Source: Caryophanon latum (GTDB lineage Bacteria; Bacillota; Bacilli; Bacillales_A; Planococcaceae). From it: 64,000 bases of DNA. Positions 24,887-34,862 of the stretch are shown in pieces (the first letter of the stretch is position 1; each line of letters starts with the position of its first letter). Both the position numbers and the translations under genes were made by a program. The stretch is taken from NCBI RefSeq assembly GCF_001700325.1, contig NZ_MATO01000006.1, forward strand, positions 62,001 through 126,000. The letters run 5' to 3'. A model generated the notes under the pieces. It made no database searches. It saw nothing but the letters and a program-made list of their open reading frames with translations, and was not told the origin of the DNA.

Positions 24887-26266
24887 ATGAAACAGCAAGT
24901 AGAGCAGTATATTGAGCAGCAGCGTGCGTATTATATGAGCGGGGCAACACGTGACGTAGCGTTTCGCGTTCAGCAGCTACAAACGTTAAAGAAAACGATT
25001 CAAAAATACGAGCGTCAAGTCGTTGAGGCGCTATATGCCGATTTACATAAAAATGACTTTGAGGCATATTCGACTGAAATTAGTATGGTGTATAGCTCAA
25101 TTGATGAGTTTGCGAAGCATTTAGTGCAGTGGAATGAGCCGGTTGCAGCGAAAACACCTCTTGCATTTCAGCCAGCGAAAAGTTACATCGTGCGCGAGCC
25201 GTACGGGGTGACGTGCATTATCGGGCCGTTTAACTATCCGTTCCAGCTAGTGATGGAGCCGCTTCTCGGTGCAATCATCGGCGGCAATACGGCCATTGTG
25301 AAGCCTTCAGAAGCGTCAGTCGCAACAGCAGCAGTCGTAAAAATGATTTTAGAAGAAGCGTTCGAGCCACAATACGTGCGCGTCGTCGAAGGGGCGAAGG
25401 AGACGGTCGAAGCACTTATTCACGCGCCGTTTGATTTCATTTTCTTCACAGGTAGCGTGAAAGTCGGCAAAATTGTCGCAAAGGCGTGTGCCGAGCGATT
25501 AACGCCGTACGTGCTTGAGCTCGGTGGCAAAAGCCCAGCGATCGTCGACCATACGGCAAATTTAGCCGTTGCGGCACAGCGCATTGCGTTTGGGCGATTT
25601 ACGAACGCCGGGCAAACGTGCGTCGCGCCAGATTACGTGCTCGTGCAGCGTAGCGTCCACGACAAGTTTGTGAAGCTGCTACAAAAAGCGATTCGTTCGT
25701 TTTATGGCAAAGAGCCGAAAAAAAGCGCACATTTCGGTCGCATTATTACGAAGTCGCAAGTGGAGCGCTTAGCGGATATGCTTGCACAAGACCGCGCACA
25801 TATTATTACAGGTGGCGACGTGGACGTTGAAACGAATTACGTTGCACCGACGATCGTGGACAACGTGTCATGGGACGCTGCAGTTATGCAGGAGGAGCTG
25901 TTCGGTCCGGTGCTGCCAATTATCGTATACGATGACTTACCGACTGCACTACATGAGGTGAGCAGATTACCGAAACCACTTGCGGCATATTTCTTTAGCG
26001 AGCATGACGGAGCGATTGATTACTTCACGGAAAACTTCGCGTTCGGTGGTGGCTGCATTAACGATACGATTATGCATGTCGGCAATACGAAGCTGCCATT
26101 TGGCGGTGTCGGTCCGTCTGGTGCAGGCACGTATCACGGCTATGCGAGCTTTGAATGTTTTACGCATGCAAAATCGATGATGAAGCGCTCGACAAAAATA
26201 AATCCAAGTCTTTTGTATCCGCCGTACTCAGCTGCGGAAGTGGCGATTGTGAAAAAGATGCTATAA
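24887..26266 (+). CDS. aldehyde dehydrogenase (class 3-like)
   Basis: This 459-residue NAD(P)-dependent aldehyde dehydrogenase resembles the fatty/aromatic class 3 type (YwdH-like). Landmarks are the cofactor-binding GPFNYPFQLVMEPLLGAI, the general base Glu in LELGGKSPAIVD and the catalytic Cys in NAGQTCVAPDYVLV, with EELFGPVLPI further on. The length (short at the N terminus compared with ~490-residue enzymes) fits the class 3 group. ATG 24887 follows GGGGGCTT; an in-frame ATG further upstream lacks a good site. Probably controlled by the divergent GntR protein. Confidence 0.93.
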   Translation: MKQQVEQYIEQQRAYYMSGATRDVAFRVQQLQTLKKTIQKYERQVVEALYADLHKNDFEAYSTEISMVYSSIDEFAKHLVQWNEPVAAKTPLAFQPAKSYIVREPYGVTCIIGPFNYPFQLVMEPLLGAIIGGNTAIVKPSEASVATAAVVKMILEEAFEPQYVRVVEGAKETVEALIHAPFDFIFFTGSVKVGKIVAKACAERLTPYVLELGGKSPAIVDHTANLAVAAQRIAFGRFTNAGQTCVAPDYVLVQRSVHDKFVKLLQKAIRSFYGKEPKKSAHFGRIITKSQVERLADMLAQDRAHIITGGDVDVETNYVAPTIVDNVSWDAAVMQEELFGPVLPIIVYDDLPTALHEVSRLPKPLAAYFFSEHDGAIDYFTENFAFGGGCINDTIMHVGNTKLPFGGVGPSGAGTYHGYASFECFTHAKSMMKRSTKINPSLLYPPYSAAEVAIVKKML

Positions 26267-26270
26267 CATA

Positions 26271-26307
26271 AAAAATCCTAGTGGCATACACGCCGCTAGG
26301 ATTTTTC
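26271..26307. terminator. bidirectional terminator between the dehydrogenase and kinase genes
   Basis: AAAATCCTAGTGGC pairs with GCCGCTAGGATTTT (one G-U pair), flanked by A and T runs on each side. Confidence 0.9.
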
Positions 26308-26308
26308 G

Positions 26309-27850
26309 TTATTCAATAATCGGAAACGTAATTTCAATCGTCGTGCCGGCTTCTTTACTGCTGTCGATGCAAATGTTGCCGTTGAACGAGCGAATGATTT
26401 GGCTCGTTAACATCATGCCAAGCCCTGTCCCGTTCTCCTTTGTCGTGAAAAATGGATCGAAAACTTGCGCGAGTGTTGCTGCGTCCATGCCGATGCCGTC
26501 ATCCTTTAGCTGAATTGTGACGCTGTGATCATCATTGGCGTGCAGCGATAGCTCGATGCGACCGTTGTCGTGAACAGCTTCAATCGCATTGCGTAAAATG
26601 TTTAGCAGCACTTGCTTAATTTGATTTTCGTCTGCCAAAATGAAGTAATCGTCCTGTGGGATACATTGCGTGAACTGAATATTTTTACTTTGGAACTCAA
26701 ATTGTAAAAATGTCGCAATCGTTAAGCAAACGTTCGTAATCGATAGCTTTTTTACATCGTCAATATGCGGCTTGGACAGCACTAAAAACTCACCAATAAT
26801 TAAGTTAATGCGTTCAAGCTCTGAATGGATAATTTGTGTGTATGTGTAATACGGCGATTCCTTATCTTCGTTCATCATTTGAATGAAGCCAGACACCGCT
26901 GTAAGAGGGTTGCGAATTTCATGAGCGACGCCGGCTGCAATTTCACCAGCGAGTGCAAGCTTTTCTGACTGTAAAATGCGTTTTTCAGCATTTTTTTTAT
27001 ACGTAATATCCTGCGAAATAATTGAAATGGCAAGCATGTCGCCTTCCTTATTATAAATCGGTGACATCGACAGTTGCACGTGGACGAGTGAACCGTCTTG
27101 TCGTAAGTCGACCGTCTCGAACGCCGGTATACTTTCACCACGCTTTAGTCGCTCAAATCGTTCACTCGCGGCAATGCGATTTGTTTCTGGCACAATCGAA
27201 ATGACTTCACCGATGCAATCGTCGCGGTTCCAACCGTACAGTTTTTCAAACGCAGGATTCATGTCGATAATGCGGTCTTCTAAATCGACAACGGCAATTG
27301 CATCGTTTGCTTGCTCAAAAAACATGTGCAAATAATAGTTTTGCTTTGCCTGCTCTGATAAGTGCAAGTAGCTGCTGTTGAAAACGTGACCGTGCCACGC
27401 GTTTGAAATGATAATGCATAGCGCTAAAAACACCATGTTACCAAGAAAAATGGGACTTGTAAGCACTTCGGAATCGATTGTAAAGAGCAACATACATTCG
27501 ATAATCGTTATAATGATCGCAAGAAGCGTTGATTTAAATGAGTAATACAACGTCGCTAAAAAACAAATGAATGCAAGCCACGAGACATTTAATACGGTAA
27601 TGTACATTGATGCGTGAATGAACACCGATATATGCAGTGCGACTAAGTTGCTGCGCATCGCTAGCTTATGGTTTGGAAACTTTGCGCAGCTATATAAGCA
27701 CCACATGAACGCAAGCGTAGGGAAAATAGGGAAGCCTTGAACGAAATGTTTGTAGTTAGAATAAAATAAAACGGTAACGATGGCAAATGAGCACGTAAAT
27801 AAAATTAAAACGAAACGGTTGCGCTCGTAAAGAAATTTAGTAGGATCCAT
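26309..27850 (-). CDS. PAS-domain sensor histidine kinase with multi-helix membrane domain
   Basis: The 513-residue kinase has five or six membrane helices over about residues 10-170, like KinB-type sporulation kinases. A PAS domain follows at ~178-295 (ANDAIAVVDLEDRIIDMNPAFEKLYGW), then a HisKA domain with the phospho-acceptor His in GVAHEIRNPLTAV. The ATPase domain has the N box NILRNAIEAV, G1 KDDGIGMD, F box DPFFTTKENGTGLGM. No response regulator is adjacent, as is typical of orphan kinases feeding the Spo0 phosphorelay. That role is inferred from architecture; the gene could also act elsewhere. Confidence 0.9.
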   Translation of the reverse strand: MDPTKFLYERNRFVLILFTCSFAIVTVLFYSNYKHFVQGFPIFPTLAFMWCLYSCAKFPNHKLAMRSNLVALHISVFIHASMYITVLNVSWLAFICFLATLYYSFKSTLLAIIITIIECMLLFTIDSEVLTSPIFLGNMVFLALCIIISNAWHGHVFNSSYLHLSEQAKQNYYLHMFFEQANDAIAVVDLEDRIIDMNPAFEKLYGWNRDDCIGEVISIVPETNRIAASERFERLKRGESIPAFETVDLRQDGSLVHVQLSMSPIYNKEGDMLAISIISQDITYKKNAEKRILQSEKLALAGEIAAGVAHEIRNPLTAVSGFIQMMNEDKESPYYTYTQIIHSELERINLIIGEFLVLSKPHIDDVKKLSITNVCLTIATFLQFEFQSKNIQFTQCIPQDDYFILADENQIKQVLLNILRNAIEAVHDNGRIELSLHANDDHSVTIQLKDDGIGMDAATLAQVFDPFFTTKENGTGLGMMLTSQIIRSFNGNICIDSSKEAGTTIEITFPIIE

Positions 27851-27951
27851 ATAACACCTCAGGGAACTAGAATAATATTATGATACATCATTTAACATTG
27901 TCGTGAAATGGCTCATTTTGTTATGATAGAGACATTAAGGGAGGATTCGTT

Positions 27952-28998
27952 ATGCAGTTTAATTTACAAGCAACGTGTCAGCTTTTAGAGGAGCTAGTGA
28001 ATATCCCAAGCCCCTCTGGTTACACGACAAACATTATGAACGTGATGGCAAAGAAATTTAAAAATATTGGTGTTGCGTATACGCGCACAAACAAAGGCGC
28101 ACTCATCGTTACGATAAAAGGGCAAGACGACACAAAGCATCGTTTACTAACGGCACATGTCGACACGCTCGGCGCGATGGTTAAGGACATTAAGCCGAGT
28201 GGACGATTAAAGCTATCAATGGTCGGTGGTTTCAGATGGAACGCAGTAGAAGGAGAATATTGTACGATTCATAAAATGGATGGCACGACGATTCGCGGTA
28301 CGATTTTAATTCATGAGACGACGGTGCATGTGTATGCAAATGCAGGCGACGTAAAGCGTGATGAGCAGCACATAGAAGTACGCATCGATGCAAAAACGAC
28401 GTCAGCGAGTGAGACGCGTGCACTTGGCATTGAAGTAGGTGATTTCGTTTCGTTTGACCCTCGCTTTGAAATGACGGAAACCGGTTTTATTAAGTCGCGT
28501 CATTTAGATGATAAAGCGAGCACAGCGTTACTCACTGAGCTCGTGCGTCATTTACACGAAAGCGGTGAGCAGCTGCCGTACACGACGCATTTTTACATTT
28601 CAAACAATGAGGAAATTGGCTTCGGTGGCAATGCGAGCATTCCATCGCAAGTTGTCGAATATATCGCCGTTGATATGGGGGCAATTGGGGACGGACAAAC
28701 ATCAGATGAGTACACCGTATCGATTTGCGCGAAAGATTCAAGCGGCCCGTACCATTACGAGCTAACGCGTCATCTTGTACAGCTTGCAAAGGATTACGAC
28801 ATCGACTACAAATTTGATATTTATCCATATTACGGCTCGGATGCTTCTGCCGCGATTCGAGCAGGGTACGATATTAAGCATGCGTTGTTCGGTCCAGGCA
28901 TTGAGGCATCTCATGCATATGAGCGAACGCATATAGAAGCACTACAAAATACAGCGAAATTATTATATACTTACGTCACATCTAAAATGGTCGAGTAA
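27952..28998 (+). CDS. M42 family metallopeptidase
   Basis: The 348-residue protein belongs to the M42 aminopeptidases (glutamyl aminopeptidase/endoglucanase type), which form large tetrahedral shells with two metal ions. Metal-ligand regions are visible: LTAHVDTLGAM, HLDDKASTALL, SNNEEIGFGGNAS with the catalytic Glu pair, DMGAIGDG and GIEASHAYERTH. The N-terminal LVNIPSPSGY is typical. ATG 27952 follows GGGAGGATT. It is followed by murE 18 bases later on the same strand, although no functional tie is evident. Confidence 0.93.
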   Translation: MQFNLQATCQLLEELVNIPSPSGYTTNIMNVMAKKFKNIGVAYTRTNKGALIVTIKGQDDTKHRLLTAHVDTLGAMVKDIKPSGRLKLSMVGGFRWNAVEGEYCTIHKMDGTTIRGTILIHETTVHVYANAGDVKRDEQHIEVRIDAKTTSASETRALGIEVGDFVSFDPRFEMTETGFIKSRHLDDKASTALLTELVRHLHESGEQLPYTTHFYISNNEEIGFGGNASIPSQVVEYIAVDMGAIGDGQTSDEYTVSICAKDSSGPYHYELTRHLVQLAKDYDIDYKFDIYPYYGSDASAAIRAGYDIKHALFGPGIEASHAYERTHIEALQNTAKLLYTYVTSKMVE

Positions 28999-29016
28999 TA
29001 AGGAGGAAATAAGTAT

Positions 29017-30492
29017 ATGTATGCAGAAGAGCTTTTGAGTGCATTGCCATTAAAAAGAGTCATCGGGCCAATGCCAACGTTAATTAAGGACATTGCGATT
29101 GATTCGCGCATCGTCGAGGAGAAAAGTTTATTCGTTTGTATTAAAGGTGATACAGTTGATGGGCATGAATATGCGCAGCAGGCAGTAAACAATGGAGCAA
29201 TCGTCATCGTCACAGAACGTGAGCTAGTATTAGAAGGTGATGTGACGCAAGTAATCGTGCAAGATACGAACCGTGCGATTGGATTACTAGCGGCGAAATT
29301 TTTTGATTATCCATCAAACGAATTAACGATGGTTGGTGTAACAGGCACGAACGGTAAAACGAGCGTAACGGGCATCATTCATAATTTATTACAATCAATG
29401 GGCGAGCGCTCTGCATTAACGGGCACAATCGGCTTCAACTTAAATGGTATTTTATATGAAACAGCGAACACGACGAGCGATGCACTAAGCACGCAACAAA
29501 TGATTTTCCGTGCGAAAATGGAAGGTTGTCGCGCGATGATTATGGAAGTATCGTCTCACGGCTTAGCGCTCGGTCGTTTAGCCGGTGTTGAATACGACGT
29601 TGCGATCTTCACTAATTTAACGCATGACCATTTAGACTTCCACGGCACGATGGAGGAGTACGGCAACGCAAAAGGCTTATTGTTCTCTCAGCTTGGGCAA
29701 GATTTATCAAAAAATAAAGTCGTTGTGCTAAATGCAGACGACGCATGGTCGAAAAAATATGCAATGTTAACGCAATTTCCGATATACACGTACGGCATTA
29801 AAGACGAAACGGCGGCATTTCGTGCAACAGGTATTCGATATGAGGACGGCATGACGTACTTTACGTTACATAGCCCAGAAGGTAATTATGATGTAAGCAT
29901 GCATTTACTTGGTGAGTTTAACGTATACAACATGCTTGCAGCAATTGCGGCATTTTACGGTCGCGGTTATGCGCTTGAGTTAATCGTTGAGCATATTGCC
30001 GAGCTGTTACCGGTGAAAGGACGCATGGAAAAGGTGCAGTCAGATTTGCCGTTTGATATTTTTATCGATTATGCGCACACACCAGATGCGATTGAAAAAG
30101 CGATTGATGCGGCAATGCCATACAAGCGCCCAGGCAAGAAAATGATCTTCTTAGTCGGCACTGGTGGCGGTCGCGATAAAACGAAGCGTCCGGCAATGGC
30201 GGAAAAAGCGTCGCGCTGTGAGTACGTTGTGTTAACGACAGACGACCCACGCTACGAAGAATTTGATAGCATTACAGGCGATTTAGCAAAAGGGATGACT
30301 CATGAAAACTTTGCGTGCATCGGCGACCGTGCAGAAGCAGTACGTCACGCTGTATCAGTAGCAGAAGAGGGTGACATTATCATTTTCGCTGGTAAAGGTC
30401 ATGAGGATTATCAAATTATTGAAAATACAAAATATCCACATAGCGATACAGATATTGCCTTAGAAGAGGGACGTAAAAAATTTAATTTATAG
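29017..30492 (+). CDS. murE: UDP-MurNAc-tripeptide synthetase (MurE), amino-acid specificity unclear
   Basis: MurE adds the third stem residue (meso-DAP or L-Lys) to UDP-MurNAc-L-Ala-D-Glu. The 491-residue protein has the ATP site VTGTNGKTSVTG, the substrate block ANTTSDALSTQQMI, VSSHGLALGR and DYAHTPDAIEKA, and ends in AGKGHEDYQI. The specificity motif reads DDPR (TTDDPRYEE). DAP-adding enzymes normally read DNPR, and Lys-adding ones D(D/N)P(N/A), so this is intermediate. It lies outside a dcw cluster and 2.6 kb from prfC, recalling the staphylococcal Lys-type locus. Start ATG 29017 follows AAGGAGGAAA. Confidence 0.92.
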   Translation: MYAEELLSALPLKRVIGPMPTLIKDIAIDSRIVEEKSLFVCIKGDTVDGHEYAQQAVNNGAIVIVTERELVLEGDVTQVIVQDTNRAIGLLAAKFFDYPSNELTMVGVTGTNGKTSVTGIIHNLLQSMGERSALTGTIGFNLNGILYETANTTSDALSTQQMIFRAKMEGCRAMIMEVSSHGLALGRLAGVEYDVAIFTNLTHDHLDFHGTMEEYGNAKGLLFSQLGQDLSKNKVVVLNADDAWSKKYAMLTQFPIYTYGIKDETAAFRATGIRYEDGMTYFTLHSPEGNYDVSMHLLGEFNVYNMLAAIAAFYGRGYALELIVEHIAELLPVKGRMEKVQSDLPFDIFIDYAHTPDAIEKAIDAAMPYKRPGKKMIFLVGTGGGRDKTKRPAMAEKASRCEYVVLTTDDPRYEEFDSITGDLAKGMTHENFACIGDRAEAVRHAVSVAEEGDIIIFAGKGHEDYQIIENTKYPHSDTDIALEEGRKKFNL

Positions 30493-30505
30493 TATAGAAA
30501 AGAAT

Positions 30506-30539
30506 GCGCACAAAGTACTGATTGCTTTGTGCGTTTTTT
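30506..30539 (+). terminator. terminator after murE
   Basis: GCGCACAAAG pairs with CTTTGTGCG around a 9-base loop, followed by seven T residues. Confidence 0.9.
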
Positions 30540-30688
30540 AGCTAGACGAAAAATGTCCATTACTTAGAATAATGAGTAAAAATAAAAAGAGAAAATAACA
30601 TAAAAATAAAAACAGATGCTCATTTTTTCTGCTACGCTTGATAAGTAAATATAAACTTAATATAAACTAAAGGAGCAACTGAACACGT

Positions 30689-31513
30689 ATGGATATCCTC
30701 GAGCAATTAAGCAACATGGCCCCGTATTTACATTTAGCATTAAAGCAAGAAGCTGTAGTTGTTGTTGTTGAAAAAGAGAGCGAAAAAGTTTTAAAATACT
30801 TACCAGGGAAGAACTTAGAAATCGGTTATCGTGAGGGCGATCGTATTAAGGCGACTGATACGAACGTTCATACCGCGTTAAACGGTCGAAATTCAGATAT
30901 TTATTTAGATGCAAGCATTTATGGCATGCCGATCAATGCATATGCGTTTCCTATAAAGGAAGGTAATCGAGTAGTCGGTGTACTCGGCTTCGGTAACCCA
31001 ATCGATAAAGAACGCCAGCTAGAGGAATATATCGATACGGTACGCGATATCGTAAACGTATTACAAGATAAAACACATCGTATGGCATCGCATTCAGAGC
31101 AGCTAGCATCGACGAGCGAGCAAATTCGTGAGCAATCAGAGCGCGCATTAGCCGACTCGGAAAAAACGAATGACATTACGAAATTAATTCGCGGCATTTC
31201 ACGACAAACGAACTTACTTGGCTTAAATGCCTCAATTGAAGCAGCGCGCGCCGGTCAGCACGGTGCAGGCTTTAACATCGTTGCACAAGAAGTACGCAAG
31301 CTGTCTCTACAAACGGACGAATCAACAGAAGAGATCGAACGTGCGTTAACGAGCGTGAAATCGAATTTAAGTGCATTACTACAAAATATGACGCACATTA
31401 CAGAAGCATCAACGGAAGAAGCAAAGCTCACACAAGAAGTAAGCGGCGTTATTGAAACGTTAAGCGACGTATCGACGAAGCTTGAGCATTTCATGAAGAC
31501 GATGTTGAAATAA
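30689..31513 (+). CDS. soluble methyl-accepting chemotaxis-type protein, paralogue 1
   Basis: This 274-residue cytoplasmic chemoreceptor-like protein has no membrane segment. The first ~115 residues form a small sensory domain ([25 protein letters not shown] ... [19 protein letters not shown]). A short MCP signalling hairpin follows, with the conserved tip [38 protein letters not shown]. It presumably couples to CheA/CheW or CheV in the cytosol. Its ligand is unknown. The ribosome site AAAGGAG is about 13 bases before ATG 30689, longer than usual. A near copy of equal length lies at 32156. Confidence 0.9.
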   Translation: MDILEQLSNMAPYLHLALKQEAVVVVVEKESEKVLKYLPGKNLEIGYREGDRIKATDTNVHTALNGRNSDIYLDASIYGMPINAYAFPIKEGNRVVGVLGFGNPIDKERQLEEYIDTVRDIVNVLQDKTHRMASHSEQLASTSEQIREQSERALADSEKTNDITKLIRGISRQTNLLGLNASIEAARAGQHGAGFNIVAQEVRKLSLQTDESTEEIERALTSVKSNLSALLQNMTHITEASTEEAKLTQEVSGVIETLSDVSTKLEHFMKTMLK

Positions 31514-31531
31514 TAGCAAGACAATATGTGA

Positions 31532-31578
31532 CAAGAAAGACGCTAACGGAGAAAATTTCCGCTAGCGTCTTTCTTTTT
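31532..31578 (+). terminator. terminator after chemoreceptor paralogue 1
   Basis: AAGAAAGACGCTAACGGA pairs with TCCGCTAGCGTCTTTCTT (one mismatch), followed by TTTT. Confidence 0.9.
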
Positions 31579-31664
31579 GTTATAAATGTTCAAGCGTGTT
31601 CATTCTCGGTCAATTGGCAACAGCGTATGGCGCCTTGCTTTGTCAAAACAGAAAAACCAGGTCT

Positions 31665-31887
31665 GTTGATTAGCCATTTTTATAAAGCTGAATCGGTTGT
31701 TTTCAGTAGCAAAACTGACATGAATGCAGCATTGAATTGGCATGGGAGCGTGCGGCGAGACTCCTTTGGGAAAAGCTCGTGCCTCAAGACCCCGTAAGCC
31801 GCGACGTAGGAGCGGTGCGGAGGCTTGAGCCGAGCCCCAGGAAAGCGAGCCGCAATACGCGAACTGCCAGTTGAATGGCTAATCAAC
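31665..31887. repeat. dispersed palindromic repeat, copy 4 (full-length type)
   Basis: The 223-bp unit is bounded by the perfect inverted repeat GTTGATTAGCCATT/AATGGCTAATCAAC. It holds the flank words TTTTCAGTAGCAAAAC and AATACGCGAACTGCCAGTTG, and the GC-rich core with GGCGAGACTCC, TCAAGACCCCGTAAG and GCGGAGGCTTGAGCC. It is the most complete copy with the GTTGATT ends. Copies at 2955 and 44013 look like versions that have lost the core. It lies between the two chemoreceptor paralogues. Confidence 0.88.
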
Positions 31888-31929
31888 ACGCTTGCAGAAA
31901 AACATGTGTTCCTGCGCTTACTCGTCTCA

Positions 31930-32050
31930 CATCAATTTGCTGGGGCTCGGCGGCGAATACGATGTCGGTCGTGAAGATGATTGGCGCTCGTCACTTTCCT
32001 CAATCGTCTGCGCTTTACAAGTTTCTTGAGTCGCGCCTACCTCAACGTAA
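31930..32050. repeat. degenerate fragment related to the dispersed repeats
   Basis: The word GGCGAATACGATGTCGGTC resembles GGCGAACACGATGTTGGTC inside the copy at 41230. A distal part (TTTCTTGAGTCGCGCCTACC) resembles the closing arm of the same copy. Probably an eroded element next to copy 4. Confidence 0.45.
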
Positions 32051-32155
32051 AAAGTTATAGTGAAGTGCTGATAATTTAGAAATGAAAATAAGGAAAAATA
32101 TGATATTTTATGTTACTGTTAAGTAGAATAAACTTGGAAGAGTAGGTGAAAAGCA

Positions 32156-32980
32156 ATGAGTCTATTACAGCAAGTGAGCGATATGTTAATTTATATGCAT
32201 TTAGCGTTGAAGGAAGAAGCAACGATGGTCGTTGTCGATAAAGAAACACAAATCGTGTTAAATTACTTACCAGGTAAAGACATTAACGTTGGCTATAAAA
32301 AAGGTGACCGTGTGCATCCAGATGACCAAAATATTCATATTGCATTAAGCGGAAGGCGAGCAGATGTTTATATTGACGCGAGCGTGTACGGCATGCCAAT
32401 GAATGCATATTCGTACCCGATTGTTGAAAATGGCCAAGTAGTCGGCGCATTAGGCTTTGGTAAACCGATGAACAAGGAACGCCAGCTTGAGGAATACATA
32501 AATACGATGCGTAATATGGTAGGTGTGCTACAAAATAAAACGCATCAAATGGCGGCGCGTTCACAGCAGCTTGCCGCAACGAGCGATCAAATTCGTGAAC
32601 AGTCCGAGCGTGCATTAGCTAACTCAGCGAAAACGAACGACGTCACGAAGCTCATTCGCGGCATTTCACGACAAACGAACTTACTCGGTTTAAATGCATC
32701 AATTGAAGCGGCGCGCGCAGGTGAACACGGTGCAGGCTTTAACATCGTTGCGCAGGAAGTACGAAAACTATCGATGCAAACGGATGAATCGACAGAGGAA
32801 ATCGAGCGCGCCTTAAGTAGCGTGCAAACGAACTTGCAAAATTTGCTGCACAATATGACACATATTACGACCGCATCGACGGAAGAGGCAAGGATCACAC
32901 AGGAAGTAAGCGACGTTATCGAAACGCTGCACGACGTTTCGACAAAGCTAGAGCATTTCATGAAAACGATGTCGAAATAA
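32156..32980 (+). CDS. soluble methyl-accepting chemotaxis-type protein, paralogue 2
   Basis: A second 274-residue soluble chemoreceptor-like protein, collinear with the one at 30689 over its whole length. The N-terminal domains differ moderately ([27 protein letters not shown]). The signalling hairpin is almost identical ([38 protein letters not shown]). The pair must derive from a tandem duplication, and repeat copies now lie between them. ATG 32156 follows GTAGGTGAAA. Its own terminator follows, so the two genes are separately transcribed. Confidence 0.9.
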   Translation: MSLLQQVSDMLIYMHLALKEEATMVVVDKETQIVLNYLPGKDINVGYKKGDRVHPDDQNIHIALSGRRADVYIDASVYGMPMNAYSYPIVENGQVVGALGFGKPMNKERQLEEYINTMRNMVGVLQNKTHQMAARSQQLAATSDQIREQSERALANSAKTNDVTKLIRGISRQTNLLGLNASIEAARAGEHGAGFNIVAQEVRKLSMQTDESTEEIERALSSVQTNLQNLLHNMTHITTASTEEARITQEVSDVIETLHDVSTKLEHFMKTMSK

Positions 32981-32982
32981 AG

Positions 32983-33021
32983 AAAAGCGGTCCGATGCAT
33001 AATGCTCGAACCGCTTTTTTT
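32983..33021 (+). terminator. terminator after chemoreceptor paralogue 2
   Basis: AAAAGCGGTCCGA pairs with TCGAACCGCTTTT (one mismatch), followed by a T run. Confidence 0.85.
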
Positions 33022-33103
33022 GGCGCATTAAGTAAAAATGGTTGTACCGAATGTCTTTTTTCTTTTATGATAAGGAAGTATGTAAAAAAGGAGATAATTA
33101 AAC

Positions 33104-34675
33104 ATGACTTTAGAAAAAGATATATTAGCACGTCGCACGTTTGCGATCATTTCCCATCCGGATGCTGGTAAAACGACGATTACAGAAAAACTATTATTAT
33201 TTGGTGGCGCAATTCGTGATGCAGGTACAGTAAAAGGAAAGAAATCAGGTAAGTTCGCTACATCTGACTGGATGGAAATCGAAAAGCAACGTGGGATTTC
33301 GGTTACTTCATCTGTAATGCAATTTGATTACTCAGGTTGCCGCGTAAACATTTTAGATACACCTGGTCACCAAGACTTCTCAGAGGATACGTATCGTACG
33401 CTAATGGCGGTTGACTCAGCTGTCATGGTTGTCGATGCAGCAAAAGGGATCGAGGCACAAACGCTGAAATTATTCAAAGTTTGTAAAATGCGCGGTATTC
33501 CAATTTTCACGTTCATTAATAAGCTTGACCGTCAAGGGAAGGAGCCGCTTGAGTTAATCGAGGAGCTAGAAGAAAGCCTTGGCATTAACGCGTATCCGAT
33601 GAACTGGCCGATCGGTATGGGCAAAGAGTTCCTCGGTATTTATGACCGCTACAATAAACGTATTGAGCAATTCCGTGTAGAAGAGGAAGACCGCTTTTTA
33701 CCACTAGATGAAGATGGTCACTTAGCAGTAGATAACGATATGAAAAAAACATCGTACTACACGCAAGCAATGGAAGATATTGAACTATTAAATGAAGCAG
33801 GTAACTCGTATTCACGCGACAAAATTGACCGCGGTGAATTAACGCCTGTGTTCTTCGGTTCGGCATTAACGAACTTCGGTGTACAAACGTTCCTTGATAC
33901 GTATTTACAATTTGCGCCGACACCTCAGCCACGTATTACGGAGGACGAGCAATTTATCGACCCAGTAGATCATCAAGATTTCTCTGGCTTCATTTTCAAA
34001 ATTCAAGCGAACATGAATCCAGCGCACCGAGACCGTATCGCATTCGTGCGCATCGTATCAGGACAGTTCGACCGCGGTATGAACTTAACGCTTGCTCGTA
34101 CTGGGAAATCGTTTAAAGTAACGCAATCGACGCAGTTTTTAGCGGACGACCGCGAAACAGTAAATACAGCTGTTGCCGGTGACATTATCGGTTTATACGA
34201 TTCAGGTACGTATCAAATTGGTGACACGCTTACAGGCGGCAAAAAGACGTTCAATTTTGAAAAGCTGCCACAGTTTACGCCAGAAATTTTCATGAAAGTA
34301 TCGGCGAAAAACGTAATGAAAGGGAAGCAATTCCAAAAAGGCGTACTGCAGCTCGTGCAAGAAGGGGCAATTCAGTACTTTAAAACGTTGCACACAGAAG
34401 AAATCATTTTAGGGGCGGTTGGGCAATTACAGTTTGAAGTGTTCCAACACCGTATGATGGGCGAGTACAACGTTGAAGTAACGATGCAGCCAGTCGGTCA
34501 AAAAATCGCACGCTGGATTGAAAACGAGGAGGACGTAAAAGAGTCGATGCACTCGGCGCGTTCGATGCTCGTAAAAGACCGCTTCGATAACAAAGTATTT
34601 TTATTTGAAAATGAGTTCGCGATGCGTTGGTTTAACGACAAAAACGAGCACATTCAATTATATAGCTTGCTGTAA
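33104..34675 (+). CDS. prfC: peptide chain release factor 3
   Basis: RF3 is a translational GTPase that removes RF1/RF2 from the ribosome after peptide release. The 523-residue protein has the G domain motifs SHPDAGKTT (G1), RGISVTSS (G2), DTPGHQDF (G3) and NKLDR (G4). Later RF3-type domains include [25 protein letters not shown] 33104 follows AAGGAGATAA. prfC is not present in B. subtilis, but it lies beside murE in staphylococci as I recall, and here only the two chemoreceptor genes separate them. Confidence 0.96.
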   Translation: MTLEKDILARRTFAIISHPDAGKTTITEKLLLFGGAIRDAGTVKGKKSGKFATSDWMEIEKQRGISVTSSVMQFDYSGCRVNILDTPGHQDFSEDTYRTLMAVDSAVMVVDAAKGIEAQTLKLFKVCKMRGIPIFTFINKLDRQGKEPLELIEELEESLGINAYPMNWPIGMGKEFLGIYDRYNKRIEQFRVEEEDRFLPLDEDGHLAVDNDMKKTSYYTQAMEDIELLNEAGNSYSRDKIDRGELTPVFFGSALTNFGVQTFLDTYLQFAPTPQPRITEDEQFIDPVDHQDFSGFIFKIQANMNPAHRDRIAFVRIVSGQFDRGMNLTLARTGKSFKVTQSTQFLADDRETVNTAVAGDIIGLYDSGTYQIGDTLTGGKKTFNFEKLPQFTPEIFMKVSAKNVMKGKQFQKGVLQLVQEGAIQYFKTLHTEEIILGAVGQLQFEVFQHRMMGEYNVEVTMQPVGQKIARWIENEEDVKESMHSARSMLVKDRFDNKVFLFENEFAMRWFNDKNEHIQLYSLL

Positions 34676-34685
34676 CGTAGGCAGG

Positions 34686-34719
34686 GCGCTAGGGGAGACA
34701 GTTCCTCTAGCGTTTTTTT
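34686..34719 (+). terminator. terminator after prfC
   Basis: CGCTAGGGGA pairs with TTCCTCTAGCG (one G-U pair), followed by seven T residues. Confidence 0.88.
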
Positions 34720-34740
34720 GTATATATATGACGCTTACGA

Positions 34741-34862
34741 CGTTTGCTGTTCGCTTCGTGCGACTCGCTTTCCTAGGGCGCGGCTTGAGCCTCCTCGTCG
34801 CTACGCTTCTGTCAGATCTCAAGTCTCGCGCTTTTCCCTAAGGAGTCTCGCCGCATCGCTTC
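34741..34862. repeat. dispersed palindromic repeat, copy 5
   Basis: The core is in the orientation of the copy at 56748. GCGACTCGCTTTCCTAGGGCGCG pairs with CGCGCTTTTCCCTAAGGAGTCTCGC, and GGCTTGAGCCTCCTCGTCGCTACGCTTCTG lies in the middle, almost identical to copy 10. No clear terminal inverted repeat of either end type remains, so the borders are approximate. Confidence 0.8.

Noticed and set aside
34605-34841. 78-codon plus-strand frame with the peptide GRGLSLLVATLL
   Set aside because: It begins inside prfC and ends in a repeat copy. The same peptide arises in other copies from repeated DNA, not from a conserved gene.
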